From assembly GCF_964275005.1 (NCBI RefSeq), contig NC_092704.1:13556371-13620370 (forward strand): 64,000 nt of DNA, in the 5' to 3' direction. This document shows, one piece after another, positions 1 to 11,563 of the stretch (position 1 is the first letter of the stretch; every line of letters starts with the position of its first letter). A program made the translations under genes and the position numbers. The notes under the pieces were generated by a model. The model ran no database searches. It had not been told where the DNA came from and saw only the letters and a program-made list of their open reading frames with translations. This DNA comes from Diadema setosum. Its lineage: Eukaryota > Echinodermata > Echinoidea > Diadematoida > Diadematidae.

Positions 1-1130
1 GTATCACTTCAAAGTCGGCTCTCTTCCACAATAATATCTTGTGGAGTACTGGCTTCTTTCTTCCAGCCCTGATGTTCCAGTCAGCGTAAATGACATCGTG
101 GTCACTCAGGCCTGGCAAACCTTCACAGCGGTTAAGAAGGGATGGACGGTTGGTATGGATGACATCCACTATCTTACCATTTCTAGTAGGAAAGTCAACG
201 ATCTGCTCCAAACGAATACGAGCAAGCATCTGGAGAAAGGACTTACTTATGTCTTTAGGGTACTGGTGACGAACTACTTGGTCAGTAGGCCAGTCGACAT
301 CAGGGAGGTTGACATCTCCTGCAATCCACACTGGCGTGCCTGGATGAGTACTACAGATATCCTCTATATGATTTGCAAGGGTTGTCATGTAGGCCTACGG
401 CTGCTTACTTCTTGGTGGGCGGTAGAAGACACCAACGATGACAGGTTGCCTGCCACATAGAACTTTGGCTGCAACAAGTTCAGACTCAGAATCAGTCTCT
501 GGTTGCTGGCTTCTAAGACTTGATTTGATGCCAAGGAGTACACCCCCATAGCCATCTTTACGATCCTTTCTGTATACTGAATAGCCTGGTGGGAAGATCT
601 CGCCAAGATGGATGTCAGGTTTAAGCCATGTTTCACAACCAAATATGATGTCAGGTTTTGTAGCCTCTAGGAGGCTCCCGAAAAATTCACGCTTCCCATA
701 TATACTCTGAAAATTAATTGTGAGAGTACGAAAATTTGATGCCGACTTCCTAACTGTGGAACGTTTGGTTGGTGATGAGTGTGCAGGAGGAGATCCTGGC
801 ATAGAATCAGTGTCTAGGCTTGATGTCAAGTCAGGACTGCTCAGACTACCGGGACAGCTAATATCACTTCTGTCACTTGAGGAACCAAAGAGACTTGTTG
901 AAGAGTTAGCGAGACCACACTTTGCACATTCCCATGGTAAGTCTGATCTAACTGCAAGACTGGAAAAGGTCTCATCTGACATGTTGATACAATCTGCATG
1001 GAACCATGTATTGCAATCATCATACAGGATGCTTGCTTTCGCTCCCTTGTAATCTGTACAAGCTTTCTGGCATTCACCACAAGGGTAGGCCTATTTAGGT
1101 AACCTGGGACCTGGATTTCTTTCAACATCC
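1..1130 (-). mobile_element. CR1-like LINE fragment: PHD-type finger plus AP endonuclease
   Basis: Minus-strand remains of a non-LTR retrotransposon that runs off the left edge of the window. Near 1081-907 the translation has the order CGEC, then C, YDDCNTWFHADC and WECAKC. This is the Cys4-His-Cys3 spacing of a PHD finger. A Ser/Pro-rich linker follows, then an AP-like endonuclease with the pieces LTINFQSIYGK, PDIIFGCETWL, YSVYRKDRKDGYGGVLLG and VIVGVFYRPP. In a shifted frame there follow WIAGDVNLPDVDWP and GLSDHDVIYADW, the last being the conserved SDH motif of such endonucleases. The reading frame breaks near position 400 and a stop lies just before the finger, so the copy is dead. PHD fingers are known in some CR1-clade LINEs. 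The clade call is by motif only; the reverse transcriptase lies outside the window. Confidence 0.8.
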
Positions 1131-2384
1131 CCTGCGTATGATGACAGCAAGAAGACCCAGAATAATGGGTAACTAACAGTTAAATGTAGACCTCTGGAAT
1201 TGTACAGCCATCCTGGAAGAAGGACTTGGATGTAACAAGTTCATATGTCATTCATCAATAATGTGTACACCGTAGGAGCGAAAGGACAGTGGTGGTACAT
1301 TATACACATAAGCAGTCAGCTACACAATCCACACATGCTTGACATAATACACATACATGTATAGTGCATGTAGAGATGTAGCATAGCTGTGTTGGTAGAT
1401 GGCATGGAACTTGGAAGGAAGGAGGGTGGGACATATTCTTGCAGAAAATACTGTGAAAAATCAGCATAATCGTGGCTTATAATCGCCTGTTGAGAATGAG
1501 AAGGGCGTTAAGTTGTCTAAAACACTATAGGTTTAGTGACAACTTAACGTCCTTATCATTCTCAACAGACGCTTTGTCCTTGGTGCTTGGCAGTGAGAAT
1601 CAAACAAGAATTTGATGGCGGATATGAGACATAAACAAAGGCTGTTTTATTTCAGAGATTCAGAAGTATGACAATTACAGCAACACCATGTGCAGTACAT
1701 GTGGAGTAGTCCTTCGGCCCTATAGATCACTGATAAAGCATTAAAAAACATTGTCAAAAAATTCCCCTCTAGAGCGAATTCGCCTTTAATTAAATACCTC
1801 GTTTTCGAACGTAATATAAATTTGCCTTAGTGACCGTTTTATATATTATAAATCCGATATTACATCCTTATGGTTCGGTTACTTTTTATTCTGCATTGCT
1901 TTTTCAGACTACATTCTAAGGAAGATATAGGTTCAACTGTGCACCTTTCAGACCACAAAGATTTATAGTTACATCCGTAAAGGTGCTCTATCAAATGTCT
2001 ATGTTGTGTCACACGAGGTCTTAAATGTGGAAATTTGAACCTATTTTTCTTAAGGTGTGGTAGACCTATCAGAGAGGACTACAATCTCTTCATGCGGTAA
2101 TAAGTAAATCTAATTGAAATGGTATTCTTCATATTTCAAATCTGCTGATTACGTGGTTTCTGGAACCTTTGCTTAATACGAAACAACACAATATACAGGG
2201 CGTATAAAAAGTTACACTTTTGAAAAAAAGATTGTCTAAATTACATTTCAAAATATTTGAAAGATTTTTTTCATATCTATGCATGCCCGATAGTCTCATC
2301 TATCAAGTGCAATCAATAAAGCAAATTTGTGTTCACGCTTGGCTGAACACTGACGCTCTTTGTCCAGAGTGTGAAAAATGACTT
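1131..2384. other. Gene-free stretch with a short palindrome
   Basis: No coding signal is seen. The stretch is AT-rich and contains a 90-bp palindrome (entered separately). Short open frames here have no recognisable motif or codon pattern. Confidence 0.6.
1484..1573. repeat. 90-bp fold-back palindrome (MITE-like)
   Basis: The left half begins CGCCTGTTGAGAATGAGAAG and continues into GGCGTTAAGTTGTC. The right half is its reverse complement: GACAACTTAACGTCC, then TTATCATTCTCAACAGACG. The arms are about 37 bp with three or four mismatches around a 15-bp centre. The structure is that of a small non-autonomous DNA transposon or the end of one. No clear target duplication was identified, so family is unassigned. 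Confidence 0.6.
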
Positions 2385-3105
2385 GGCCAAATTGAAAGAA
2401 GATGAAAATTAAGCCAGCAGTCCAAATAATATTCTCATTCAAACAAATTGCTTTTTTTCTCACAGTTTTGATTATGTTATGATAGTTCAGGAATTTTCTG
2501 GCAATTTTCTGTCACGTTTTTAAATGATTCCATTGTGTTATAGAACGTTGATTAACAACATCAAGATCTTTGAAGCACAGTTATCACAAATCATATACAG
2601 ACATATCGAACCCACATGCCAGTCACTCAGTCAAGAAGAAAAGTCCGAAATTAATGCATCCTCAGATCATTCAAACAATATAATCAATCCAATCCAATCA
2701 ATCAATCAATCATTAATTCATTCATTCACTCAATCAATCATTTAATCAATCAATCAGTCAGTCAGTCAGTCACATTGTATGTATGTTTTATAAAAAGTGG
2801 CATATTGACAGAGGGAATATCACCTCCTCTCTCCTCCCACCTCCGTGGCTTAAAGGCTGATCAATGTTTGAAGAACTTATTTATTTGTTGATTTATTCAT
2901 CTCATCAGCCGATTGATCATATCAATGACTGAAAAGCGATTAATTGATTATCGGGTTGATTCGTTAAAATAACGATAAAGCTGACAAAAAATCTCAGACA
3001 ATCATAACATAATCAAAGCTCTATGCAAAAGAGCAATCTGTTCCAATGGGAGAACTTATTTGGACTGCTGGCTGAATTTTCCATCTTCTTTCACTAATTT
3101 GGCGC
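2385..3105. mobile_element. Fold-back element with about 115-bp inverted arms
   Basis: The left arm (about 2385-2500) reads GCCAAATTGAAAGAAGATG through CCAGCAGTCCAAATAA to GATTATGTTATGAT. The right arm (about 2988-3105) is its diverged reverse complement, with ATCATAACATAATC, TTATTTGGACTGCTGGC and CATCTTCTTTCA. The centre holds simple repeats of AATC and CAGT type (about 2690-2772). The arms are perhaps 80 percent identical by eye, so it is an old non-autonomous element. No transposase remains. Confidence 0.55.
2690..2772. repeat. Tetranucleotide simple repeat (AATC/CAGT)
   Basis: Runs of AATC units pass into CAGT units, with some AATT/ATTC variants. It lies in the loop of the surrounding fold-back element. 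Confidence 0.8.
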
Positions 3106-3956
3106 AGGACATAATGTATACAATGCAAAAGCTTCCGCGGTTCATACATGTTGCAAGAAGAGTCAATGTTCAAGGTGATACGTGGGCTTGATCTCGAAAG
3201 GGGGGGGGGGGGTGGCTTGCTTTTTTTCTTTTACATGCTCTTCTGACAGGAATCCAACGCGAAGGGAAATACCGCCAGTACGGTATTGTACCAGCGCTGT
3301 ATACTGCAAGCTAGTGTAAACAATAGCCGGGGATCCGGAGACTGCGCAGTATGTATACTGCAAATAGACACAGCTAGAACTCCATAATACTAGTAGTTGG
3401 GAGTGGGGAATTCCAGAGTCCAAATGATCTGTAAATGTTTCACAGCGTTGAGTGTGCTATCATACTCGATCATTTAGTTACCCGTTAAGCCATATTTCCT
3501 TACATTTCGCTGGGCATGTTGGCGCAGGTGAAATTAGCGAAGGAATGAGGAGGACGGCTGCAATCACACAGAAAATAATCATTTGGATCAGCCACCTGCT
3601 GAACAGTAGATGTTCCTGACCATCAAAGCTTGTCCGAGAGACTTGTCGGCATAGCAGCAACAGCTACCGGTATTTCATCTAAATTTGAGTTAAGGTACAG
3701 AAGTACAGTAGGCTACTACATTACAAGTTGAGTGGATTGCTCGCTAGGTATTGAGGACTTTGAGGAAAACAGTGAACTTCGCAGACTAGGAATTACCGAC
3801 ATATTTTGTTAGCTGATTGCCCTCTGTTATAATTACCGGACGTAAGTTGTAAACGGCCTATTCAGTGCATAATTTGCTTATAATATATGGAAACACATAC
3901 TGAAGCAGCTCCTAAATTGTGTACATAAATACTACCTACCCCTTAAAGGGAAGGTA

Positions 3957-4515
3957 AACCCAAAGAGCAATGTGGATTGAGTGAAAGCAGCAACATTAGT
4001 AGAACACATCAGTGAAAGTTAGGCTAAAGTTTGAGAAAAATCGGACAATCGATGCAAAAGTTATGAATTTTTAAAGTTTTGGTGTTGGAACCGCTGGATG
4101 AGGAGACTACTAGAGGATATGACGTATGAGTGGACAACAATACAAAGAAAATATAAAGAATATTCAACAAAAATTCACTTTTCTAGAATTATGAAAGAGC
4201 AGTGGAACAACCGCTTTCAGAAAGCAGGGGGAATAATTGCTACCCTTAACATATGTCAATATCAAGTTGATGGAATTTGTAATTTTCATGAAAAATGGAT
4301 TTTTGTAGTATTTTCTTTATATTTTCTTGATATTGTAGTCCACTCATACGTCATAACCTCTAGTAGTCTCCTCATCCAGCGGTTCCAACATCAAAACTTT
4401 AAAAATTCATAACTTTTGCATCGATTGTCCAATTTTCTTCAAACTTTCACTGATGTGTTCTACTAATGTTGCTGCTTTCACTCAATCCACATTGTTCTTG
4501 GGGTTTATCTTCCCT
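3957..4515. mobile_element. Palindromic MITE with TTAA target duplication
   Basis: A 559-bp element flanked by TTAA on both sides (3953-3956 and 4516-4519). It begins AGGGAAGGTAAACCC and ends GGGTTTATCTTCCCT. The inverted arms extend about 200 bp, covering the GAACACATCAGTG, TCGGACAATCGATGC and GAGGAGACTACTAGAGG segments. The paralogous copy II has an uninterrupted TTAA site near 23650 (CCTTTAAGAGACATCTC), which confirms the ends and shows insertion after the A/B duplication. A TTAA target is typical of piggyBac and Kolobok families. The internal sequence codes for nothing recognisable. Confidence 0.85.
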
Positions 4516-5153
4516 TTAATGAAATCTCAAAAATGTTTTTGTGTCTTTTGATATATGTCAATTATTACTACTGCTGTAGAAATAAATATTTACGGTGCCT
4601 TGTTCTCTTTTTTTTAAAGATGATTATAGAGAGAAGTGCGATATTAAATAAAAAACAAAGCAAAACTTTATGTTAGTAGACGTTCGTCTTTATATGCTGT
4701 GTGGATGTGGCTACATGGTACGTTATAATGATATGTGGTAAACTTTCCTTTTGTAATTTTGTTTGAAGAGCTATAGAAAAAACCCAAAAATTGGTTGAAG
4801 TTTCTGAGCGCAGAGAGAATATGCCAAATACACACAGATATTTTAGTGAGAATAAAGTATTATGTTAGTGGCGATTAGAGAATGTCGGCTGAGAAGAAAC
4901 TGCTCATTACTGTATTAGTGTCGAACCGAAAGATTATCTGGCAACCTTTAAAATGTCTCGATCATATTCACTCTATTGCATGTCAACATGTGGCCCAACA
5001 CTTTGGAGTGCATGCACATAGAAGGTATTTAACATTCTGAAATGACTAGAACAAGAAGTCTGATTAATATTTTCCCCAGTGTAGTTTCGTATTTCCGATT
5101 CTACAGGATCACCTTTATTATCCAATGAATCAATGACGTTCTAATACACAGGT
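4516..5153. other. Upstream region of gene A
   Basis: No coding sequence. It matches the region before gene B (25490-25753) in short blocks such as ATCATATTCACT and CAACATG. It ends in ATACACAG, read as the 3' splice site of the gene A exon at 5154. The 5' untranslated exon and promoter were not located. Confidence 0.5.
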
Positions 5154-5179
5154 ATTCCTGAAAGATTGCTCAGGAGGTA

Positions 5180-6523
5180 TTGTACTCTTGCCAAGGGGCA
5201 CTTTCTCAAAAGCTGAAGGTATATTTGAAAAATAGTGAATTATCAGACATTTCCGTCAAGATCGGATCAAGACAGTATCCTGCTCATCGCCTGGTCCTCG
5301 GTGCAGCAAGTAGAACCCTTGCGAAGATGATGAAGGAAAATCCTGGACAAATCCTCCAGTTGAAAGCCGATGCCACGGAGGGTGAGATTGAGGTCTTTGA
5401 GCGGATGTTGAGCTACATGTACACTGGGGAAATTACGTTTTCAGGAGAGAACATTCGATTGATGATTAGTTGGGCTGACCAACTAGCTCTGAAGGAATTG
5501 AGCAAAACAGCACAGGATTGGTTGTTTGAATCGTTGCATGGTGACAGTATGGTGGGAGTCATCAAGTGGCTGAGGGAATCTGATGAAGGTTGTTTCAATA
5601 CTCTGAAGGACCGTTGCTTCCAAATCTTGGCTCACTACTTCGAATACATACCAGAGACCTCATGGCTAGGACTCTCAGCGAACGAGGTTCTGGCCATCAT
5701 TGAGAGGAATGACCTTGTTGTGGCTGGTGAAGAAACTGTCATCAAGAGGATAGATGCCTGGCTCTTGGGGCATGGACACATTGAAGATATCAAGGAGTTA
5801 TACTGGAAGATGGTGAAAAAGATCCGACTTCTGTGCCTTGGGGCTGCCGAGCTAGTCACTCTGAAGAAGACCTCACCACTGGTGCAATTTGTTGATAGAG
5901 AGTGCCCGCAATTGTTGTCAAAGGCATTTGAGTTCCGAGCACTCTCCCTCGAGTTAGACGACGATGAAGATGTGACAGGACAGGAAGATGTCTTCCCATT
6001 GGATAAGGAGGATGCTCAGCCAAGACTATACCTTAATGCTGCACCATTTGGCCAGGACAGATACACTTGTTCTACGGGAGGGACTCAGGACAAGTTATTT
6101 CAAACCCTCCCTGTAGAATCTCGCAAAGATGCGTGGTGTAGCGTCCAAATGAAGAACGGGTTATGGACGGACTCCTCCTTGAAGATGACAGCAAAGATTG
6201 AGTCCCAAAAGTCAGGCGATGTTGAGGTATGGCGTGTGAAGTACGATTTCGCTTTGTCCAATAATCGAGACATTGACGAGCTGCTTGTAGGAATCGGAAC
6301 AGCCCAAAAGAAATACTTTAGGTTCGCTATTGTGACCACGAATCACGAAGCAGATGCTGAATTTTACCTGCCGGACAACCCAGTTGTGACTGTGTACCAG
6401 GGTTCCTTAAAGGTGCCAAGATTAGAGAAGGTATCACATGGCCGCTATAGAGAATCCGTCATGTCATCACCATACGCACTCCACCTATATTTGCTGGGAA
6501 AAAGCCCGCCAAAATTAAGGTAA
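5180..6523 (+). CDS. BTB-BACK protein, gene A (start codon lost; degenerating)
   Basis: The predicted 447 residues align throughout with gene B. BTB lies at about 10-110 (LKVYLKNSELSDISVKIG, YPAHRLVLGAAS, MLSYMYTGEITF), BACK at about 120-235 (WLGLSANEVLAIIERNDL), then a PRLYLNAAPF region and the tail motif DAEFYLPDNPVVTVYQGS. BTB-BACK proteins commonly act as cullin-3 substrate adaptors; whether this one does is unknown. The codon equivalent to the gene B ATG is ATT here, with TGA just before it. The listed start is the TTG at 5180, and the first in-frame ATG is at 5327, inside BTB. Near 6453 one base is missing relative to gene B, so the last 19 residues differ and the protein ends early. 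It could be a pseudogene or use an upstream exon that supplies a start. Confidence 0.6.
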   Translation: MYSCQGALSQKLKVYLKNSELSDISVKIGSRQYPAHRLVLGAASRTLAKMMKENPGQILQLKADATEGEIEVFERMLSYMYTGEITFSGENIRLMISWADQLALKELSKTAQDWLFESLHGDSMVGVIKWLRESDEGCFNTLKDRCFQILAHYFEYIPETSWLGLSANEVLAIIERNDLVVAGEETVIKRIDAWLLGHGHIEDIKELYWKMVKKIRLLCLGAAELVTLKKTSPLVQFVDRECPQLLSKAFEFRALSLELDDDEDVTGQEDVFPLDKEDAQPRLYLNAAPFGQDRYTCSTGGTQDKLFQTLPVESRKDAWCSVQMKNGLWTDSSLKMTAKIESQKSGDVEVWRVKYDFALSNNRDIDELLVGIGTAQKKYFRFAIVTTNHEADAEFYLPDNPVVTVYQGSLKVPRLEKVSHGRYRESVMSSPYALHLYLLGKSPPKLR

Positions 6524-8172
6524 TGACTTGCATTTATGTATCAAATGAAGATGAAAAGCAGACCCTGAAGTGTGAGGATCAATTTAATACACTGGACTAG
6601 CGATAGAGACATGCCATTGAGAAACATTTCCATAGAATTCTCACATATAAATTTTCCATCCAAAGTTCCTTTTGTAAAACAATATCGGCTGCTCGTAAAC
6701 AAACTCTTTGCAACCTTATTCGTAGCCAGTGAACACCATCATACATATAATCTTTTTTGTTTGTTTGTTTGACGTACAATGGGATTTTTTTCCCTATAGG
6801 ATTCTTCAAATGGCATTGCATTAAAAAAAATGTGTCTGATGTCTCTTCATGACTTTAAGTACTGTAACGTTTTTTTTTTTTTGAAACTGTGAAAACTGTA
6901 AGACATCGTACCAGTTTTTGTATGATCGTGTGTTTTGATTTTGTATGAGACATCATGTCTGTTAAGGTAGAATGCAGGACTTGTAACTTGATATCTGATA
7001 AACATGATGTAGGCCTACATGCTATTAGTTTTAATCAAACAAATCTTGGTAGTATTTGTCCTCGCCCGGGCAAAACAATCACGTTGCCTCCTCAATTTCT
7101 TTACGGACACAATATACATGAAGTTTTTGCTTGTTGTTTTTTCCTCACCGGAAATGTTACTCAAGGAAGCAGAAGAGAAAGTGATGATAAAAGAATGACA
7201 GCAATCACTGGGAAATGTTGTGTACACGAGTCACTTTTGATATGGTCGGGGGGGGGGGGTGTAGAGGGGGAAACGGTTGGTAGCCTCTAAATTGAGATCC
7301 AGACTTATTTGGTACACATTATCAGCATACAGTTCATCGGTGGGACTGAATAGACATCTTTACCATTGTACCATTACTTTACCATCTTCTAAAAGTAGGT
7401 GCCGTTTACATTGTCCATCATGAATACTATAGAAGATGCCCCTGGCATAGGTACAGTATTTACAAAAGGAAAAGAATTTAAAATTCAGCTTTCTCATTCA
7501 GGCAAATGCATCCATCGTAAACATCGTACACTCTTTAAGCTTCCTCGTAGCTATATTGAGCTTTCATATACCAGCTGCCTGAAACATTTTTGACTGAAAA
7601 TAGGGGTAAATTGAAACGAGGACTTCTGCCATGGTGATGTCAGTATTTCTCCTTTCGATTTTGGTTCCAATAATTTATCAAAGCAGGTTGTGTCTATTCA
7701 CACCAAACGGGGTGCCAACAATATGAGAAGGGCTCGGGGAGTATGGGGACATTTTTTTTTTTTTTTGCATAATATCATACACTGTACCTATATAGATATG
7801 CCCCCCAAAAAGAGGAAAATTCCCACTTCAAGGTGATCTGCACTCCATTTGGCATCGTGACAGGAGTAAATTTGTACAAACTGGAGAGTAAATTTCGGTA
7901 AGATTTGACAAATAATGAGAAGGATTATTGGATACTAAAATGTCACAGACATAAGAGATCGAGGGAGAGAGAGATTGGTCACACATTTACGTCAACAGAC
8001 TGTATACATAGCAGATTGTCATTCCGGTTAATCTAATTTAATCTAATACAACTTCATAAATAATTCCTACTCAACCCCCCCCCCCCCCCATTAACAGCAA
8101 AACTCTATACTTTGATGATATGTCGAATTTGCTTTCTGCATTTTGAATTGCTTTTACAATTCAAACGTCATA
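6524..8172. other. 3' flank of gene A
   Basis: Patchy similarity to 27207-28640 downstream of gene B and no coding motif. It contains a poly-G run near 7247, a poly-T run near 7750 and a poly-C run near 8077. Short open frames here are not preserved in the paralogous copy and are judged non-coding. Confidence 0.55.
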
Positions 8173-9146
8173 GTAGGGCAGATATGTAACAAAAATTGGT
8201 CGAGATGCTCACATCCGGCGGAAAGTGTGAAATTTTGCATACAGGGGTATTTTGGGGCGCTGATTTCAAAAATTGCCGGATCCAAGAGATCTGACCACGG
8301 GATTGGCCGCCATTTTGAATTCCAACATGGCCGCCATCACGAAACAAATTTAAAGATCCCTATCTTCGGTTCTGAATGACCAGTAGCACCAAAATTTGGT
8401 ACACAAGAGCGTTTTGACATAAGGAATTTGATGACAGATTAATTTGAAGTGTTTGACAAACATCAAATAGCCGCCATTTTGATTTCCAATATGGCCGCCT
8501 CGACGAAATGTTCAAAATCCCTATCTCGAGTTCTCAGTGGTGAGTGACGCTGAAATTAGGTGTAAACAAGTATTTTAACATACTTAGTTAAAAAAACGGA
8601 TTGATATGTGTCTGACAAACGCAATGCCCGCTATTTTTGAATTCCAATATGGCTGCGAAGACAAACATCACCACTAACATTCACGGGGATGCCAAAAAGA
8701 GTTGCAAAAATGAAGCATAATGCATCTGTCACTGACGTCACAATGTAAATACAGCAACGCGCACTCAATGAGTTACAAACGCGCGCCCAATCAGGTAGCC
8801 TAATTTACAAACCCGAGATAGAGATTTTCAACACTCGAACATGACAACTATGTAGGAAAATTCAAATTGGCTGCCGTGCAGCTTGTCAGACATATCAAAG
8901 AAGTCTGTTATTGAAGTCATCATACCACCATGCTTTTATGTATTAAATTTCAATGGCTTATGTCTTTCAGAACTAAAGATAGGGATCTCTGGCGGCGGCC
9001 ATATTGGAATTCAAAATGACGGCCGACCCCATGGCCAGATTTCTTGGATCCGGCAATTTTTGAAATCAGCGCCCCTAAATACCCTTATATGCAAAATTTC
9101 ATACTTTCCGCCGGATGTGAGCATCTTTTTCACATATCTGCCCCAC
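8173..9146. mobile_element. Fold-back DNA element, about 1 kb, probable TA target
   Basis: The left arm begins GTAGGGCAGATATGT at 8173 and the right arm ends ACATATCTGCCCCAC at 9146, each flanked by TA. Inverted arms of about 200 bp share CTCACATCCGGCGGAAAG, TTTTGCATA, TTTCAAAAATTGCCGGATCC and ATTTTGAATTCCA. The loop carries extra copies of the GCCGCCATTTTGA / ATATGGCCGCC motif near 8475 and 8640. No transposase is encoded. Family unknown. Confidence 0.7.
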
Positions 9147-9192
9147 TATATAGCTTGTAGTGCATTCACAGAAGTAATACTGTATGTGATTC

Positions 9193-10396
9193 CAGTGGCG
9201 TATCTAGGGAAAACGGCGCCCGGGGCAAGCGCGAAAATTGCTCCCCTAATTTCTGACAAAGTGTTCAACCCCAACCCCATCCCCGAAGGAACTTAAAAAA
9301 AGTCCACAAATATGCCTTTTCAAGCACTTTAAAAGGGGTCTTTTTTAGGGTGATTTAAATGTAATGAATTTTGATAAATTTTGGCAAGCGAGCGTAGCGA
9401 GCGAGTCGAAAAATTTTGTATTTGAGCTTACAAAACATGGAATTCTTGTCCTTTTTTTTTGCTTATTAAATCTTACAATAGTATTCTAATCAAGATATAG
9501 TGACGGCCTATAGATAACGATTTATAGCAACAAACTAAGGACTTGAAAAAAATATTCTAATTTAGTACGCGCGAGTGAGCCGAAATTTATATATTTACGC
9601 GTTATCATCACGTTTTGTTCTTATCTCTTCTTTTTTTTATAAGTTTTGGCGAGCGAGCGCAGCGAGCGAGCCGGAAATTTTTGTATTTTCTGCTTACAAA
9701 ACATGGAATTCTTGTAATATTTTGCTTATTAAATCTTACAATTCTAATCAAGATTATAGTGACGGCCTTATGGATAACGATTTAAACCAACAAACTGTGG
9801 ACTTGCTTGAAAAAAAATACTCTAAATTAGTACGCGCGAGTGAGCCGAATTTGTATATTTACGCGTCATCATTACGTTTTGTTCTTAGCTTGTTTGATTT
9901 GGTGTTTTTGTACGCCCCCCCCCCCCCCGTTTGTTCAAAACCGTTGGCGCCCTATTTTAATGCAATCGGCGATCGCTTCAGAACGAAAGAAATTGCAGGC
10001 GCTGCTCTGTGTAACATTTTGCCTTCTAACGATGGCATGTGTTAACACAATTGTCTTTTTGTCCGCGTCATCATCACGTTTTGTTCTTATCTTCTTTTTT
10101 TATATATAAATCTTGGCGAGCGAGCGCAGCGAGCGAGCCGAAATGTTGGATTTCAGCTTACAAAACATGGAATTCTTTTGTGAACACAAAAAACATTGTC
10201 ATTTTGTCCGCGTCATCATCATGTTTTGTTTTTATCTTGTTTGATTTGGTTTTCTGCCCCCGCCCCATTCTCCCCCCCCCTCCCCCCGTCCGGGCGAGGT
10301 TTTTTCTTCTTTTTTTTTTCTGTTTTTGGCACCCCCAAGGACTAGCACCCGGGGCACGTGCCCCCCTTGCCCCCCCCCCCCCCCGATACGCCACTG
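9193..10396. mobile_element. Non-autonomous hAT-like transposon with 8-bp target duplication
   Basis: A 1204-bp element between exact 8-bp repeats TGTGATTC (9185-9192 and 10397-10404). The termini are CAGTGGCGTATC and GATACGCCACTG. The interior is built from a repeated block of about 260 bp holding GGCGAGCGAGCGCAGCGAG, CTTACAAAACATGGAATTC and TAGTACGCGCGAGTGAGCC (starts near 9382, 9645 and, partly, 10115). Poly-C and poly-G runs follow. The paralogous copy II has an uninterrupted site near 29595 (GGATGTGATTTCAAA). An 8-bp duplication with CAGTGG ends fits the hAT superfamily. Confidence 0.85.
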
Positions 10397-11521
10397 TGTG
10401 ATTCGTAGTTAAGCAATGTATACTTAGTGTCACAAACAATATTAGGCCATACAGCCAAACTGATGTCAGTTGAAAGTTCTGGTAGATAAATTTGATCTAG
10501 TACAATGTAGTACTCCTTCGTTGAAGTCTGTATTACAACCATAAAGAATCGTCTTATGTGGAATAATGTACACCGTCTAAAGTAATAAAGTCCTTCTTGT
10601 TTCAAGCTATGCAGTGTTCTCAGTGCACTATTCATGACGTCTCCTACTATTAATGCATGCAAGCATGCATATTGTATCAAATATAATGTGCTCACCACAC
10701 AAATGCCAGACCAAGAAGGTTGTGTATCTAGGTCATTGGTGGAACACGTCAGCGAAATTTGAGGAAAATCGGACAATCTGTTCAAAAGTTATAAATTGTT
10801 TAAGATTCGCTAGCTGACAAGACTACTACAGTACCCTGTCATCACTGCAGGACAGTAATAAAACGAATACAGTACAAGGAAAATTAATGATAACTCACAC
10901 TGTCACGTTACATGAAACGCACACATTCAATTGACTTTTTACTGTCATTTGTTGAGAGTAATATTACTCTATCTGCTTTCTGAAAGAGGGGAGTCATGTG
11001 CTCTGTCATGCTAGAAATGTGCAAGTTTATTTGATAATAAGATACAGTATGCCACCCCCGCCCCCCCCCAAAAAAAAAAAAAAATAAAAATCGGACTTTC
11101 GCGTTGATCTCTTTCAAAATTATTTAACAATCTGAAACTATAACTTCTTATCTACATTTTGCAGAAAACCCCCATTTAATTTGGTTAAAGTTGTCACAGA
11201 GAAATATGGATCGTTGTAAAACATGTCATTGGTCCGTTTCTTCCAAGTTCAGCACCTGGATGGTCGTGGAACTGTGAATACAATGTACAAAACTGGGAGG
11301 GAAGGGATTCCTGACATGCTCTACAAAAATAACCCCCTCATTTCTCTTTGACCACTAAAGCAAATCGGAAGAGGTTTTCTGTAAGATTTGGGTAATAAAT
11401 TAAAGTTTCATACCTTAAAATTGCATTTGGATTGATTACTACCTCTAAAGTTATCGCTGTTGAGGCCCGTTATATTTATTTATTTTTTCGGGGGGGGGGG
11501 GGAGGGACATATGGTAGCGCC

Positions 11522-11563
<42 letters not shown>

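Larger units (their letters stand above)
3106..10730. repeat. Segmental duplication, copy I (gene A unit)
   Basis: Matches 22780-29950 in the same order and orientation. Anchors include TTGCAAGAAGAGTCAA (3150 and 22847), the CACCTGCTGAACA segment (3593 and 23288), the gene A and gene B exons, the GGGACTGAATAG segment (about 7342 and 28107), TTTTGATTCC-like DNA at about 7660 and 28466, and the ATGCATG-rich block at about 10655 and 29876. Gene-free parts retain patchy similarity, so the duplication is not very recent. Insertions private to this copy are the TTAA MITE, the fold-back at 8173 and the hAT-like element at 9193. Confidence 0.75.

Noticed and set aside
2524-2745. Plus-strand 73-codon open frame
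   Set aside because: Its second half is a translated AATC simple repeat within a fold-back element.
3478-3660. Minus-strand open frame with a membrane-like stretch (IIFCVIAAVLLIPSLI)
   Set aside because: The paralogous DNA at 23220-23380 has stops in that frame; only a short part is alike in another frame.
9575-10401. Overlapping open frames near 9.6-10.4 kb
   Set aside because: They lie within the repeated core of the hAT-like element and encode only its translated repeats.
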